Shown: positions 35,135-45,084, counted from the stretch's first letter. The stretch is DNA of 64,000 bases from Novipirellula sp052161655 (GCF_052161655.1 NZ_CP197418.1:6882001-6946000), one strand, 5' to 3'. The notes: generated by a model not told the origin, from the letters alone. A program made the numbers and translations.

Positions 35135-38100
35135 CTATTCATCCTCGATCGCTGAAAATCCGAGATGTTCAATCACCCAAATGTAGATCAGATAGAACAC
35201 TGGGATCAGCAGCAACACGAGCGACGTCGCCAACATCAATCCGAATGCCAAGCTGGCGGCCATCGGGATCAACAACTGTGCCTGGAACGACTTTTCCATT
35301 AACAGCGGCAACAGCCCAGCGATCGTCGTTAAACTCGTCAACATGATCGGCCGGAATCGTCGTTCGCCCGATTCGATCAGGGCGATACGTGGCGGAACTC
35401 CGGCACGAACCCGTGAATTGATAAAGTCAATCAAGACAATCGAATCGTTGACCACCACTCCCGCCAGTGCCACGAGCCCAAACATGCTGAACAAGGTTAA
35501 CGGCAACCCTAGAATCGCGTGTCCCCAAACGGCACCGATCATTCCAAAAGGCACAATGGCCAAGATTAGCAGCGGTTGGACGTAGCTGCGGAACTGCAAC
35601 ACCAACAAGACAAACATGCAAACGATCGCGATCCCAAACCCGACCATCAAACTGCCCACCGACTCGTTACTCTGCTCACGTTGCCCTTCCCAGCGGAGCG
35701 ATACCGCAGGGTACTGCGTGAGCAACTGGGGAACAAAATCAGCTTGCAGTTCGCCGATGATCAAATCGGCATTGGCCGTCGTTTCATCCAAATCAGCCGA
35801 TATCGTCACCGAACGCATCTGGTCGACACGGTTGATTTCCGAGAACCCTCGCTTCAGTTCCACATCGGCCAATTCGGTGATGGGGCTCTGTTTTCCATCA
35901 GCGGTACGAACGCGGATTTCGCGGAAATCCACCAAACTGTTACGTTCTTCTTCGGGATGCCGGACCATCAATTTGACTTCGTGCCGGCCTCGCTGCAACC
36001 GCATCACCTCGGCTCCGAAGTAAGCATTGCGAACCGTATCGCCCAGATCCATCGGCGTCACACCGGTGGCCAGTGCACGATCTTTGACTTTAAATTGGAA
36101 CTCCCATTTCCCAGGTGTATTGTCATCGGCGATATCGTAAACGCCGCTGAAATCGGCCAATCTCGATTTGATCGCCTCGGTCGCAGCCAACAATTGATCG
36201 ACGTTTTCGCTTTGCGCGAGCAGTTTGAACTCGATGGGTTTGCCACTTGGGCCGACACCGACCGAGCCATAGTTGATCTTCTCGACCCCCGCCAACTCGC
36301 CCACTTCCTCACGCCACATCGAAAGCAATAGATCGCTATGGATGTCGCGAATTTCGGTATCAAATAGCTCGACGAATACCTGGCCGAGATGGCTGCCACC
36401 GCCACCGTTTCCGCCCATCGGACCTTGCGTATTGGTGATCTTTCCATTCTCGCGATAGGTCAAGCGAACCGGTCCAGTCACTTTATCTACGGGCTGTTCA
36501 TAGATTTCACTTGCCGAAATTCCGGTCTCAACTGCCCGCCGCTCAGCAACACGAATACTGACGCGACGTATCGCTTCTTCCATCGCCTGCGTCGCGCGAT
36601 CCGTTTCCGAAGCCGAAGTGCCGTCTGGAAAAACCACCGTCGCTTGCAAAAAATTGTTATCCGACTTGGGAAACAAAATGCTCTTCACAATTCCGCCGCG
36701 GACCATCCCGATCGTAATGAGGAACATTGCGATTGCGACCGCGATCATGAACGGGGGATATCGCAGACTGAACTTGAGCGTGGGGACATAAAATCGAGTA
36801 CAAACCCAATCCATTCCTTGCGTCGCTCGCACGCTGGCCCATCCCAACACCAGTCCAAACGGTCGCAGCGGATACATCACAACCGAAATCACGCGAAAGA
36901 CGCCGTGATGCCGATGCGCCAAGTGACAGGGCAATACAAACGTGCTTTCCCACAACGAGATCAGCAACATCGCGATCACGGCAAAGGGTATCACCGCCAT
37001 AAATTTGCCCATCACTCCCGACACAAAAAACATCGGCGAGAATGCGATCACGGTGGTCGTTACCGATGCTGCCACACTTGGCAATACCTCGGTCGCACCG
37101 TCGATCGCGGCGTCCAACAGTGACTTGCCCATCTGTTGGTGCGAGTAAATATTTTCGCCGATCACGATCGCATCATCGACGACGATGCCTAAAGCGACCA
37201 GGAACGAAAACAAACTCAGCATATTGAGCGTTTGGTCGCCCCATGACAACATCGCTCCGGCACCAAGAATCGAAATCGGAATACCGAGAGCGACCCAAAC
37301 GGCCAAGCGAATTTCGAGAAACAACGCGAGTACCAGGAACACCAGAAACAAACCTTGCGCACCGTTTCGTAGCAACAGCGAAAGGCGGTCTCGTACATCC
37401 TTGCTGCTGTCGCCCCAGATCTCGAACCGATAGCCCTCGGGAAGCTCTTTCAGTTCCACGTATTCATAGACGGCGTCGACCATCGCCAGCAGGTCTTCGC
37501 TCTTGGTACGTTCGACGTTCACGACCATGGCCGGTTCGCCGTTGATTTCGCCGGTGGCGGTGACGTCCGCGAATTCGTCCTTGACCACGCCTAGATCGGC
37601 GACCGTCAACACGACTCCGTTGGGCTGAGTGACCAGCGGAAGCTTGGCAATTTCTTCGCCAATTCGTCCTTTATTTTTCGCACGCAGCAAGACTTCTTGG
37701 CCTTCGGATTTCAACAATCCGCCTGGCAACTCGACGTTCCGGTCTCGCAGAATCGACGCCACTTGGCTGAGTGACAATCCATAGCTGCGTAACGTCGCTT
37801 CGGGAATCTCGACATCGATCTGGTAATCGCGTGAACCCATGATCGATGCGGACGAGACCGCGTTAATTTGCAAAAGGTCGTCGCGAACCTCTTCGGCCAC
37901 CTCACGCAATCGCAACTCGGCTTCTCGCGAACGGTCGTCAGGACCGACGACTCCGACACGAATGGCGGCTTCACGAAACGTGATCTGTTGAATTTGAGGA
38001 TCTTCGGCCAATACGGGAAAGCTAGGAATCCGATTGACTTCGCGGTCGATCTCGGACATCACTTTTTGCACGTCTTTGACATCGCTGCGCAATTCCGCCA

Positions 38101-38377
38101 GCACATAGCCCGAGCCTTCTTGGGCAATCGAGGTGACCTTTTTGATCCCGTCGATCGCGCGAATCGCCTCTTCGATCTTTTGACAGATCGCTTCTTCGGT
38201 GTCTTGAGGTGTCGCGCCCGGATAGGGAACGGTCACCATCACGACTTCGAGTTCAAATTCGGGAAAAACTTCCCGACGCATTTTCCAAAGCGAAATGCCG
38301 CCGACTAACATGAGCGCCAACATCAAGACGTTCATGCCTGGCGAATTTTTGATCGCCCAACCAATAAACCGTTTCAC
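35135..38377 (-). CDS. RND-family efflux transporter (AcrB/MMPL-like inner-membrane pump)
   Basis: 1080 residues with the RND layout: one N-terminal helix, a large periplasmic loop, then helices 2-6, a second large loop and helices 8-12. Family marks are YPGATPQDTEEAICQKIEEA early, the proton-relay Asp pair in GIVVDDAIVIGENIYSH, and the C-terminal PFGMIGAVWGH and GVVVNDSIVLIDFIN. It belongs with the HAE/heavy-metal type pumps that exchange protons for drugs, detergents or metabolites. Its start overlaps the adaptor stop by 4 bases. No outer-membrane TolC-like gene is next to it, so one elsewhere must serve. Confidence 0.93.
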   Translation of the reverse strand: MKRFIGWAIKNSPGMNVLMLALMLVGGISLWKMRREVFPEFELEVVMVTVPYPGATPQDTEEAICQKIEEAIRAIDGIKKVTSIAQEGSGYVLAELRSDVKDVQKVMSEIDREVNRIPSFPVLAEDPQIQQITFREAAIRVGVVGPDDRSREAELRLREVAEEVRDDLLQINAVSSASIMGSRDYQIDVEIPEATLRSYGLSLSQVASILRDRNVELPGGLLKSEGQEVLLRAKNKGRIGEEIAKLPLVTQPNGVVLTVADLGVVKDEFADVTATGEINGEPAMVVNVERTKSEDLLAMVDAVYEYVELKELPEGYRFEIWGDSSKDVRDRLSLLLRNGAQGLFLVFLVLALFLEIRLAVWVALGIPISILGAGAMLSWGDQTLNMLSLFSFLVALGIVVDDAIVIGENIYSHQQMGKSLLDAAIDGATEVLPSVAASVTTTVIAFSPMFFVSGVMGKFMAVIPFAVIAMLLISLWESTFVLPCHLAHRHHGVFRVISVVMYPLRPFGLVLGWASVRATQGMDWVCTRFYVPTLKFSLRYPPFMIAVAIAMFLITIGMVRGGIVKSILFPKSDNNFLQATVVFPDGTSASETDRATQAMEEAIRRVSIRVAERRAVETGISASEIYEQPVDKVTGPVRLTYRENGKITNTQGPMGGNGGGGSHLGQVFVELFDTEIRDIHSDLLLSMWREEVGELAGVEKINYGSVGVGPSGKPIEFKLLAQSENVDQLLAATEAIKSRLADFSGVYDIADDNTPGKWEFQFKVKDRALATGVTPMDLGDTVRNAYFGAEVMRLQRGRHEVKLMVRHPEEERNSLVDFREIRVRTADGKQSPITELADVELKRGFSEINRVDQMRSVTISADLDETTANADLIIGELQADFVPQLLTQYPAVSLRWEGQREQSNESVGSLMVGFGIAIVCMFVLLVLQFRSYVQPLLILAIVPFGMIGAVWGHAILGLPLTLFSMFGLVALAGVVVNDSIVLIDFINSRVRAGVPPRIALIESGERRFRPIMLTSLTTIAGLLPLLMEKSFQAQLLIPMAASLAFGLMLATSLVLLLIPVFYLIYIWVIEHLGFSAIEDE

Positions 38378-40263
38378 TGAGCGGTCTCCTTGGTCATGTC
38401 CATTCGCAGGTCGGCAGACACATTGGTTGTCGCCGGCGTCGTTTGGGTTGCCACGCCGGCTGCTTCAAGCGTATTCATTCGGGCCGGCATCGTGTCTCCA
38501 TCAACGGTGCCCACGGGGGAGACGACCACGTACGCGCCCGCTTTCATCCGTTGATCTTGGACCTCACAAACCCACCACTTTTTATCGCCATTTTGCAGGG
38601 GATTGTCTTGATCGGACTCCGCAAACACGCCGGCGACCGACAACGAATCGACGGGAAAGATCGAGTCGCGATTGACAATCCGTCCGGCCTGCCATGCAGT
38701 AGGATCAAATCCGGCAGCATCCGTTTCCGCTGTCGGATTTTCCGGAGCCTCGTCGTTTGCAGGGGCACCCTTTTCTGGGGTCGCCACCTTCGCCTCGGCT
38801 GCTGCCTTGGAAACCAAGGTTGTCCCTGTTGATTGATCCACTGCTTGATTTCCCTGCACCGACGATTGCGAGGAAACCTCAAGTACCGATTCGTCGGGGA
38901 CAAATTCCCAGGCACGGTTGCCGGGCTTCATCGCCGCAGCGGGGATAACTACCAGCGGCGTTGTCGGCTGGATTAAAAGTTTGACGGTCACGTACATGCC
39001 ACGTACCAGCGTCGAAGGGCCTGACAGCGATGCCGATCCGCCTTCGGTTTTAAATTCACTGGGATCATCGACGAGAATACGGACCGGAACCGTTCGCGTC
39101 GTGGGATCAAGTCCAATCCCGTCGTAGCTCAACAGTCGCCCGTCCCAGCGATAGACTTTGCCTTCGCGACCCGAAATTTCAAACTCGACGATCGCGGGCG
39201 TTTCGGGAATATCGTATCCCCGTCCCTCTCCTTTGACCGGGCTGACCGATCGATCGGCTTGATCAAGCACCCAATAAAGCTGGTCCATCCGTAAACTTGT
39301 GGCCACTTCGACTTTGGTGGTGTCCTCGATCGTGACGATCGTGCTACCACGAGCAACAAAGGTATTTAACTCAGCATCTTCGTTGACAATCACACCATCG
39401 ATCGGCGAGCGGATTTCAGTTCGCTCGAGGTTGACGTTCGCAGTGTTCAATTGGGCGCCGGCCAAACGTTCGGATGCTTCCAATCGAGAGCGACGTTTGC
39501 GGAGCAATTCAAGTTGGTTTTCATAGCTGACTCGCTGCTGAGTGGATTGCAGAACGGCCCGTTTCGCTTTGTCGATTTCCCCTTCACTGGCAAATCCGCC
39601 CGGCAACGATTGCAACCTTTGCACTTCACGCTGCTGCAATGCTTCGTCTTCGATCGCGACTTCGATCAAACGTTTGGTGTTCGCCATTTCTTGGTCGACT
39701 TCACCCAGCGCCTCGTACTCTTGTTCTTTCAACCGAGTCAATCGCGTGACTTCGAGCTCGTAATCCGTCGGATCAATTCGCATTAACAAATCGTCTTTTT
39801 TGACAAAGGCACCTGCTTCGCACTGGTCGGATTTGAAGATAATTTTCCCCGCCACCTCTGTGGCGAGACGCACTTCACGAAACGGCACCACGGTGCCATC
39901 AACCTGCAACTGCAGTCGCTTGCCAAAATCGCTTAACGATTTGACTCGCTCGGTTCGTACCGGCGTTAACGATTTCATTCGCCCGGCGTAACTCGCATCC
40001 GCGGGTGGCCGCTGCGACGGCCCGACCTTTCCGAGCGCGATCACCGTCCCTACCGCGACCACCACAATCGCAAGCGGAATGATCACGTTGAACAAAAACC
40101 ACGATGGCGTAAAAACGTGTCGGGTTGCCGGAGGATGTTTTGGGTCAGGATTCATAGGTGAAACCGAGGGATCCGGTGAATGTCCAGCGTCAATGGATCG
40201 AGACGCTTCGGACGACGGCGAAAAAGCCGCGTCAGTATGTTTAGAAAGAGTGGGAGAAGTCAT
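38374..40263 (-). CDS. RND efflux periplasmic adaptor (HlyD/MFP family), extended
   Basis: 629 residues, well above the ~380 usual for the family. A cytosolic N-terminus of ~50 residues is followed by one helix (FNVIIPLAIVVVAVGTVIAL). The adaptor body has a barrel-sandwich/lipoyl part (GKIIFKSDQCEAGAFVKKDD), a long alpha-hairpin coiled coil (~175-265), and the second lipoyl half (ERTEIRSPIDGVIVNEDAEL). Extra length comes from a low-complexity Ala/Glu/Pro-rich stretch near residues 480-540 inserted in the C-terminal part. It links the RND pump to an outer-membrane channel. It lies between tetR and the pump in one operon. Confidence 0.92.
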   Translation of the reverse strand: MTSPTLSKHTDAAFSPSSEASRSIDAGHSPDPSVSPMNPDPKHPPATRHVFTPSWFLFNVIIPLAIVVVAVGTVIALGKVGPSQRPPADASYAGRMKSLTPVRTERVKSLSDFGKRLQLQVDGTVVPFREVRLATEVAGKIIFKSDQCEAGAFVKKDDLLMRIDPTDYELEVTRLTRLKEQEYEALGEVDQEMANTKRLIEVAIEDEALQQREVQRLQSLPGGFASEGEIDKAKRAVLQSTQQRVSYENQLELLRKRRSRLEASERLAGAQLNTANVNLERTEIRSPIDGVIVNEDAELNTFVARGSTIVTIEDTTKVEVATSLRMDQLYWVLDQADRSVSPVKGEGRGYDIPETPAIVEFEISGREGKVYRWDGRLLSYDGIGLDPTTRTVPVRILVDDPSEFKTEGGSASLSGPSTLVRGMYVTVKLLIQPTTPLVVIPAAAMKPGNRAWEFVPDESVLEVSSQSSVQGNQAVDQSTGTTLVSKAAAEAKVATPEKGAPANDEAPENPTAETDAAGFDPTAWQAGRIVNRDSIFPVDSLSVAGVFAESDQDNPLQNGDKKWWVCEVQDQRMKAGAYVVVSPVGTVDGDTMPARMNTLEAAGVATQTTPATTNVSADLRMDMTKETAQ

Positions 40264-40289
40264 GTTATATAAGTGATGAAAACGACGTT

Positions 40290-41006
40290 CTATTGTTTTT
40301 CTTCGATGGGTTTGGCACGAGCGTCAATTAACTCAGTGAGCTGTGTCTTGTGGTCCAACAACGCGGCCTGGTCCGCCGACGCCAAGATCACCGCCGTGAT
40401 GTGATGGCTGAGCGAACGAACGTCATAATGCTCCGCCCGCTCGGAATCGGGAATCAAAATCTTCACGACGCCGCCGCTGACTCGGTAATAAAGGCATTGC
40501 CCGACCGCGCTGAGCGCCAATTGATCGATCACATGCTGGGGCACGGGACGACCGAGAATGGACTGCACCGCATTGCGAATCTGATCGAACATGGGGCGGA
40601 AAAAATCGTTCACCATCTCGCGAAACACCGAAGTAGGATTCTGCATCTCACGTAAAAACAGCTCGGTTTCCCAGCCTCCTTCGTCATCGGTCAACATCCG
40701 CGACAGCAGCGTTTGGACAAGACAAAAAAGGTCGTAACGAGGTTCGTCACCGATCGATTCCGGAACCGGAAACGCATGCTCGCGTGAATGACGCACGTAC
40801 TCCATCACTTCGCGATAGAGCCCTAGCTTGTCGCCAAAGTAGTATCCCACCGAGGCAATGTTGACGTTGGCTTCGCCGCAAATCTCGCGAACCGTCGCTC
40901 GATTAAAGCCACGATTAGCAAACACCGCCCCCCCGGCCATTAATAACCGGGTGCGAGTATCGGCAGCCACATCTCGCGGCGGAAGAGAAGAATTGGTCTC
41001 AGACAA
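40290..41006 (-). CDS. TetR/AcrR family repressor of the efflux operon
   Basis: 238 residues. The N-terminal helix-turn-helix is classic (TRTRLLMAGGAVFANRGFNR, then ATVREICGEANVNIASVGYYFGDK). The C-terminal part resembles the DUF1956/CecR-type ligand domain (YdLFCLVQTLLSRML, FLREMQNPTSVF, FRPMFDQI). CecR regulates drug-efflux adaptors in enterobacteria, which fits the gene order tetR-adaptor-RND here. It very likely represses its own operon; a tandem dyad just upstream is a good operator. The inducer is unknown. Confidence 0.92.
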   Translation of the reverse strand: MSETNSSLPPRDVAADTRTRLLMAGGAVFANRGFNRATVREICGEANVNIASVGYYFGDKLGLYREVMEYVRHSREHAFPVPESIGDEPRYDLFCLVQTLLSRMLTDDEGGWETELFLREMQNPTSVFREMVNDFFRPMFDQIRNAVQSILGRPVPQHVIDQLALSAVGQCLYYRVSGGVVKILIPDSERAEHYDVRSLSHHITAVILASADQAALLDHKTQLTELIDARAKPIEEKQ

Positions 41007-41025
41007 GCGATCACCCTATGTCTCA

Positions 41026-41060
41026 TTTTAAACAACTGTTTTAAACAATCGTTTGAAATG
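41026..41060 (-). promoter_or_regulatory. Tandem operator candidate upstream of tetR-efflux operon
   Basis: Two copies of AAAC-N4-GTTT (41030-41041 and 41043-41054) lie 13 bases apart, start to start, beginning 24 bases upstream of the tetR start. Flanking T/A runs extend the symmetry. TetR dimers often bind such dyads, so this is likely the autoregulatory site. Confidence 0.55.
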
Positions 41061-41287
41061 GTGATGATGTCAAGTCGGAAAAGCGGAAATGCTCTAGGCC
41101 ACCCTTCCGCCAAACAGGACGATCCGTTTCATTAAGTCCAGCCGCGGATACGACTTACGGCACCTAGACCACGAAGGATGGCGGGATGGAAAGCGTGCTG
41201 CGAGAGCACGCCATGGGCTGCCGGAACGACAAACAAGGCGGCGAATTCTGATTAATCGCCGACTCGTTGCCGAAGTAAGGCTGATTT

Positions 41288-42313
41288 TTAAACCACTTCG
41301 ATGATGGCTTTGATCACGCCCGTTTCGGGCTTGGTGAACGATTCAAAATCGTTGATGACACCGTCAAAGCTGGTTCGGTGGGTAATCCAAGGATCGGTAT
41401 TGATCGTGCCGTCCTCGATCAGCCCAATGATTCGAGTGAAGTCTGGTGGCAGGGCGTTGCGGGAAGCCAAAATCGTCGCTTCGGGCCGATGCATTACGGG
41501 GTGCTTGAAAGTCAATTCGTCGGTCGTGATGCCGACATAGACAAGACGTCCGGTCGGCGCCAGGTACTGGAGTGCTCCCGACATCGAATATTTGTTGCCA
41601 GTGGCGTCGGTGATCACTTGGAACATGTCGCCGCCGGTCAACTCTTTCATTCGTTCGACTTCGCTGCCATCCCCTTTGAACAGCACGGTGTTTTCGATTC
41701 CGTAGTTTTCACGAACAAAATCGAGTCGGCCTTGGTTCATGTCCATCACGCTAATGGTCGCGTCGGTCAGCCGAGCGAACTCGAGTGTCGCCAATCCAAT
41801 CGGTCCCATCCCAATGATCAACGCATGGTCGCCTTTTTCCGGAGCTCCGCGGTCGTTTGCGTGGCATCCGATGGCCAAGGTTTCTACGAGCGCCAATTGA
41901 TCGTAGGACAACTTGGTCGACGGATGCAATTTATCCGCACGCACTAAGAACGATTCGCAAAGACCGCCGTCCATCATCACGCCAATGACTTTTAGGTTTT
42001 GGCAACAATTGATGGCTCCGCGACGGCACGCGTAACATTCACCACAATTCATGTACGGTTCGATGCTGCAGCGATCTCCGGCTTTGACATTGGTAACCCC
42101 TTCGCCGACCGAAACGACTTCGACGCCGAGCTCGTGCCCTGGAATCCGTGGGAAATCAAAGAAAGGAAACTTACCCAGGTAGCAACTGATATCGGTTCCA
42201 CAAACGCCCATCCGATGAGTGCGAACGAGTGCTTGGCCGGCGGACGGTGCCGCAGGCTCGTCGATGTCCACTTGCTTTAACGTTTTGAGTTCCGAGATTT
42301 GAATGGCACGCAT
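41288..42313 (-). CDS. Zinc-dependent alcohol (sugar/polyol) dehydrogenase, MDR family
   Basis: 341 residues. Catalytic zinc ligands are in MGVCGTDISCY (Cys) and GHELG (His-Glu). The structural zinc loop has four cysteines in CGECYACRRGAINCC. The cofactor fold begins at ALIIGMGPIGLATLEFARL. The closest relatives by motif are sorbitol, L-idonate and threonine dehydrogenases, which oxidise secondary alcohols with NAD(P). The next gene upstream is a sugar-lactonase-like amidohydrolase and a divergent XylR-like regulator lies beyond it, so oxidation of a sugar such as L-fucose or another aldose is likely; the exact substrate is inferred. Confidence 0.9.
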   Translation of the reverse strand: MRAIQISELKTLKQVDIDEPAAPSAGQALVRTHRMGVCGTDISCYLGKFPFFDFPRIPGHELGVEVVSVGEGVTNVKAGDRCSIEPYMNCGECYACRRGAINCCQNLKVIGVMMDGGLCESFLVRADKLHPSTKLSYDQLALVETLAIGCHANDRGAPEKGDHALIIGMGPIGLATLEFARLTDATISVMDMNQGRLDFVRENYGIENTVLFKGDGSEVERMKELTGGDMFQVITDATGNKYSMSGALQYLAPTGRLVYVGITTDELTFKHPVMHRPEATILASRNALPPDFTRIIGLIEDGTINTDPWITHRTSFDGVINDFESFTKPETGVIKAIIEVV

Positions 42314-42430
42314 GGTAAGGATCTGTCCGTACGAGATGGTTTGAAGATGGAAGTGGTTTTAAAAGGAGAGCCGACGGCTCAAATTGAAGCAAACTGATGC
42401 AGACGAAAGACATCGAGGCAGACGAAAACT

Positions 42431-42550
42431 AAGCAGTTAGGCAGGAGTCTTTCAGTAAATTGGCCGTTTTGGCGCTAGCCACGGTTCCGGCGCTGAACCG
42501 GGGCTAGCGCCCAAACGGCTAACGGGATTTCACCCAGTGATTCCTGCCTA
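42431..42550. repeat. Family C palindromic element, short copy
   Basis: Starts with AAGCAGTTAGGC and is the inverted counterpart of the element at 20377-20646, without its inner insertion. The centre is a strong hairpin with GGCGCTAGCC and GGCTAGCGCC on either side of a GAACCG-containing stem. It lies between the dehydrogenase and amidohydrolase genes. Confidence 0.7.
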
Positions 42551-42555
42551 CCTGA

Positions 42556-43386
42556 TCAGAGTTGGTATTCGCGAATCGCATTGTTGGCGAAGAAGTCGTT
42601 TTGTTCGTCTTGTGACAATTCGCTCGCCAGCTCGCGAACGACACCCAACCAACGCGAATATTCGCTGGCCAACAGACATACAGGCCAATCACTAGCATAC
42701 ATCATTCGTTTTGGGCCAAAGGCTTCTAACGCGATGTCCCAATACGGCCGGAGCGTTTCAATATCCCACGAGGGATCACGAACTTCGGTGGCGATGCCCG
42801 AGAATTTGCAGGCGACGTTTTCGCGTTTGGCCAATTCCCGAAAGTAAACCTCCCAGTTCTGGTCAAACTCAGCCTTCTTGATTGTCGGTTTAGCGACATG
42901 ATCCAGCACGAACACTTGGTCGGGATGTTGGCTGGCAAATTCGACTGCGGCGGGCAATTGACGAGCAAAGATCAAAATATCGTAAACCAGACCGCGATCT
43001 TTCAGCAGCGAGACTCCGCGATTGAAATCGCTGCCGAGCAAAAATCGATCATCCGGCTCGTCTTGAACCACATGCCGGACTCCTTTTAGCATTTTGGCGT
43101 CGGCGTAGCGATCCAATGATTTTTCGACATCGACGGCGGCAAGCGGAACCCAGCCCACGACGCCGCGGACGAGGGGCTCGGTTTCGGCGAATTGAAGCAA
43201 GTCGTCGGTTTCCGATAACGATTGCCGAGCCTGGACCGAGACAAACCCGGTGATCGCCGATTCGCTGGAAATTTGTCGGAGTTCCGCAGTCCAAAAATCC
43301 TGCTTTAACACGGACATTTCATCCGAAATCCATCCGTATTGTTCGGCAGAATACTTCCACAAATGATGATGGCAATCAATCAGCAT
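42556..43386 (-). CDS. Amidohydrolase_2 family protein, L-fuconolactonase-like
   Basis: 276 residues, the normal size. It begins MLIDCHHHLWKYSAEQYGWI, with the metal-binding HxH motif of TIM-barrel metal hydrolases. Other active-site blocks are FVLDHVAKP, CKFSGIATEV and MMYASDWPVC. This pattern is that of the COG3618 sugar-lactonases, including L-fuconolactonase and L-rhamnono-lactonase. It would open the lactone made by a sugar dehydrogenase such as the neighbour at 41.3 kb. Transcribed divergently from the XylR-type regulator, its likely controller. Confidence 0.9.
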   Translation of the reverse strand: MLIDCHHHLWKYSAEQYGWISDEMSVLKQDFWTAELRQISSESAITGFVSVQARQSLSETDDLLQFAETEPLVRGVVGWVPLAAVDVEKSLDRYADAKMLKGVRHVVQDEPDDRFLLGSDFNRGVSLLKDRGLVYDILIFARQLPAAVEFASQHPDQVFVLDHVAKPTIKKAEFDQNWEVYFRELAKRENVACKFSGIATEVRDPSWDIETLRPYWDIALEAFGPKRMMYASDWPVCLLASEYSRWLGVVRELASELSQDEQNDFFANNAIREYQL

Positions 43387-43497
43387 TGAACTTCAAGCGA
43401 CGTTAGAGAAAAACGATCCGCAGCACGCCAAGGCGGTGCAGCCGGGGGGAGTAAGACGAATGAACGATACCCGCTGCGGTATTCGACTACAATCCAC

Positions 43498-43529
43498 TTT
43501 TGCGTCACGCTCTATCAATTTTGCGTCAC
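43498..43529. promoter_or_regulatory. Direct-repeat operator candidate for the XylR-type regulator
   Basis: TTTTGCGTCAC occurs twice, at 43498-43508 and 43519-43529, exactly 21 bases apart (two helical turns) in the divergent gap. AraC-family proteins, as dimers, typically bind direct half-sites spaced this way. It would control both the sugar genes and the regulator. Confidence 0.6.
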
Positions 43530-43556
43530 CCGTGATTTCTAGAAAGAACCCAGGCA

Positions 43557-44789
43557 ATGGCAGTGGCAGATCGCAAGGTTGCGTTATTAATCGAAACTTC
43601 GAAAGCATTTGGCCGCGGATTACTGACGGGGATTGGGCGGTATGCACGACTGCACCAGAGGTGGTCGATCTACGTGGAAGAGCGGGGATTGGACGACCCG
43701 ATCCCGCGGTGGCTGCTTGCCGCTCCATCGGCAGCCGACCGCTTTGATGGAATGCTGATTCGATCGCTGCGACTCGAAACGATGAAGCAAGCGTCGGAAT
43801 TGGGAATCCCGGCAGTCTATCTTGGCGAAGAAAATCCGGACGGCACCATCGCCGTGTCTAACGATGACCGAGCCTGCGCAAGGCTGGCGGCCGAACATTT
43901 GCTCGAACGTAACTTTCGCTCCTTTGGTTACGTGGGGCTCCGCGGCTACGGTTGGTCCGAATCTCGCCGTGATTGTTTTGCACAGTGCATTGAGCAATCC
44001 GGATTTCCTTGTGCCATTATCGATATGAGTACCGAACCGCGGCATCATGAAGCTTGGTACCAACATCGCGACGAACTCGCGAACTGGATTGCGTCGCTAC
44101 CCAAACCGGTTGCAGTGATGGCGTGTTACGACGCCACCGCCCGAACGTTGCTGGACGTTTGCCGCCAACATCACTGGCTTGTTCCAGAACAGGTCGCGGT
44201 GGTGGGCGTAGACAATGACCAAGTGTTATGCGAGTTGAGTGATCCACCGCTGACGAGTGTTGCCCTGGACACCGAAACGATTGGTTACGAAGCCGCCCGA
44301 TTGCTGGATCAACTGATGCAGACAAACTCTCACACTGACGCAAAATTGCCCAAGTCGATCGTTGTGCCACCGCGGGGAGTTGAGCTGCGGCGAAGTACGC
44401 AAACCGATGCGATCGACGATCCCGAAATTGCTTTGGCACTCGGTTTCATTCGTCGCCGCGCGTGTGATGGAATCGGCGTTCCGGACGTACTCGCCCATGT
44501 GGCCGCATCACCAAAAATGAACTCGACGCCGAAAACGACCCTGTCTCGGCGAACGCTGGAGCGGCGGTTCCATGCCGCAACCGGCCATTCTCCACTCGAT
44601 GCGATCCGCGAGGCGAGGATCCAGCGGGTAAAATCGTTGCTATGTGAATCGACCCTGAAATTGGAGGATGTCGCGTTTTCGAGTGGCTTTCAATATCCCG
44701 CCTATATGGCGAGCCAATTCCGCGCAAGCGAGGGGATGACCCCTGGCGAATATCGGAAACTGCACCAGAAGAGGCTAAAAAGCTCGTAA
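43557..44789 (+). CDS. XylR-type transcriptional regulator (LacI-like sensor + AraC DNA-binding domain)
   Basis: 410 residues. The N-terminal ~280 residues form a periplasmic-binding-like sugar sensor (VALLIETSKAFGRGLLTGIG, VMACYDATARTLLDVC, VGVDNDQVLCELSDPPLTSV). The C-terminal ~115 form two AraC helix-turn-helix units (LSRRTLERRFHAATGHSPLD and LEDVAFSSGFQYPAYMASQF). XylR of E. coli has the same layout and responds to D-xylose. A stretch near ASPKMNSTPKTTL in the first helix-turn-helix seems to be an extra loop. Divergent from the lactonase-dehydrogenase genes, it likely activates them when their sugar is present. Confidence 0.93.
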   Translation: MAVADRKVALLIETSKAFGRGLLTGIGRYARLHQRWSIYVEERGLDDPIPRWLLAAPSAADRFDGMLIRSLRLETMKQASELGIPAVYLGEENPDGTIAVSNDDRACARLAAEHLLERNFRSFGYVGLRGYGWSESRRDCFAQCIEQSGFPCAIIDMSTEPRHHEAWYQHRDELANWIASLPKPVAVMACYDATARTLLDVCRQHHWLVPEQVAVVGVDNDQVLCELSDPPLTSVALDTETIGYEAARLLDQLMQTNSHTDAKLPKSIVVPPRGVELRRSTQTDAIDDPEIALALGFIRRRACDGIGVPDVLAHVAASPKMNSTPKTTLSRRTLERRFHAATGHSPLDAIREARIQRVKSLLCESTLKLEDVAFSSGFQYPAYMASQFRASEGMTPGEYRKLHQKRLKSS

Positions 44790-44918
44790 ATCCCGATGCG
44801 GCTAGACATTCCCAAACAACGTGAGCTGAGGTTACAACCGAACTTCACGCAACATTCCAACAATTTACATTGCATCTGCTGGAAAATCGGAACGACCTTT
44901 GCGGCAAAGGTAAAGAGT

Positions 44919-44950
44919 GCGGTTCCAGCGTGGAAAGCTGGCCGACAATG
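44919..44950. repeat. Left copy of inverted repeat flanking the SOD gene
   Basis: 32 bases that recur in inverted orientation at 45831-45862 with one mismatch. Each copy is itself a hairpin (CCAGC-N7-GCTGG) followed by CCGACAATG. The two copies enclose the SOD gene and its terminator. Confidence 0.7.
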
Positions 44951-45084
44951 ATCAAATGCATCGTTTTGGAAAAACATGATTTGGGCAAACGACTTGCATT
45001 CACTTAATGTGTACAATCGCTAACTTAGAAAACGTTAACCAAATCGCTCCTTCCCCATTCCCCCCTTACAACGAGAGACGATCG

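Noticed and set aside
35576..37123. Long plus-strand frames (251 and 244 codons) opposite the RND pump gene
   Set aside because: They lie fully within the pump gene on the other strand, are rich in Arg/His as shadows of GC-rich codons usually are, and have no known domain.
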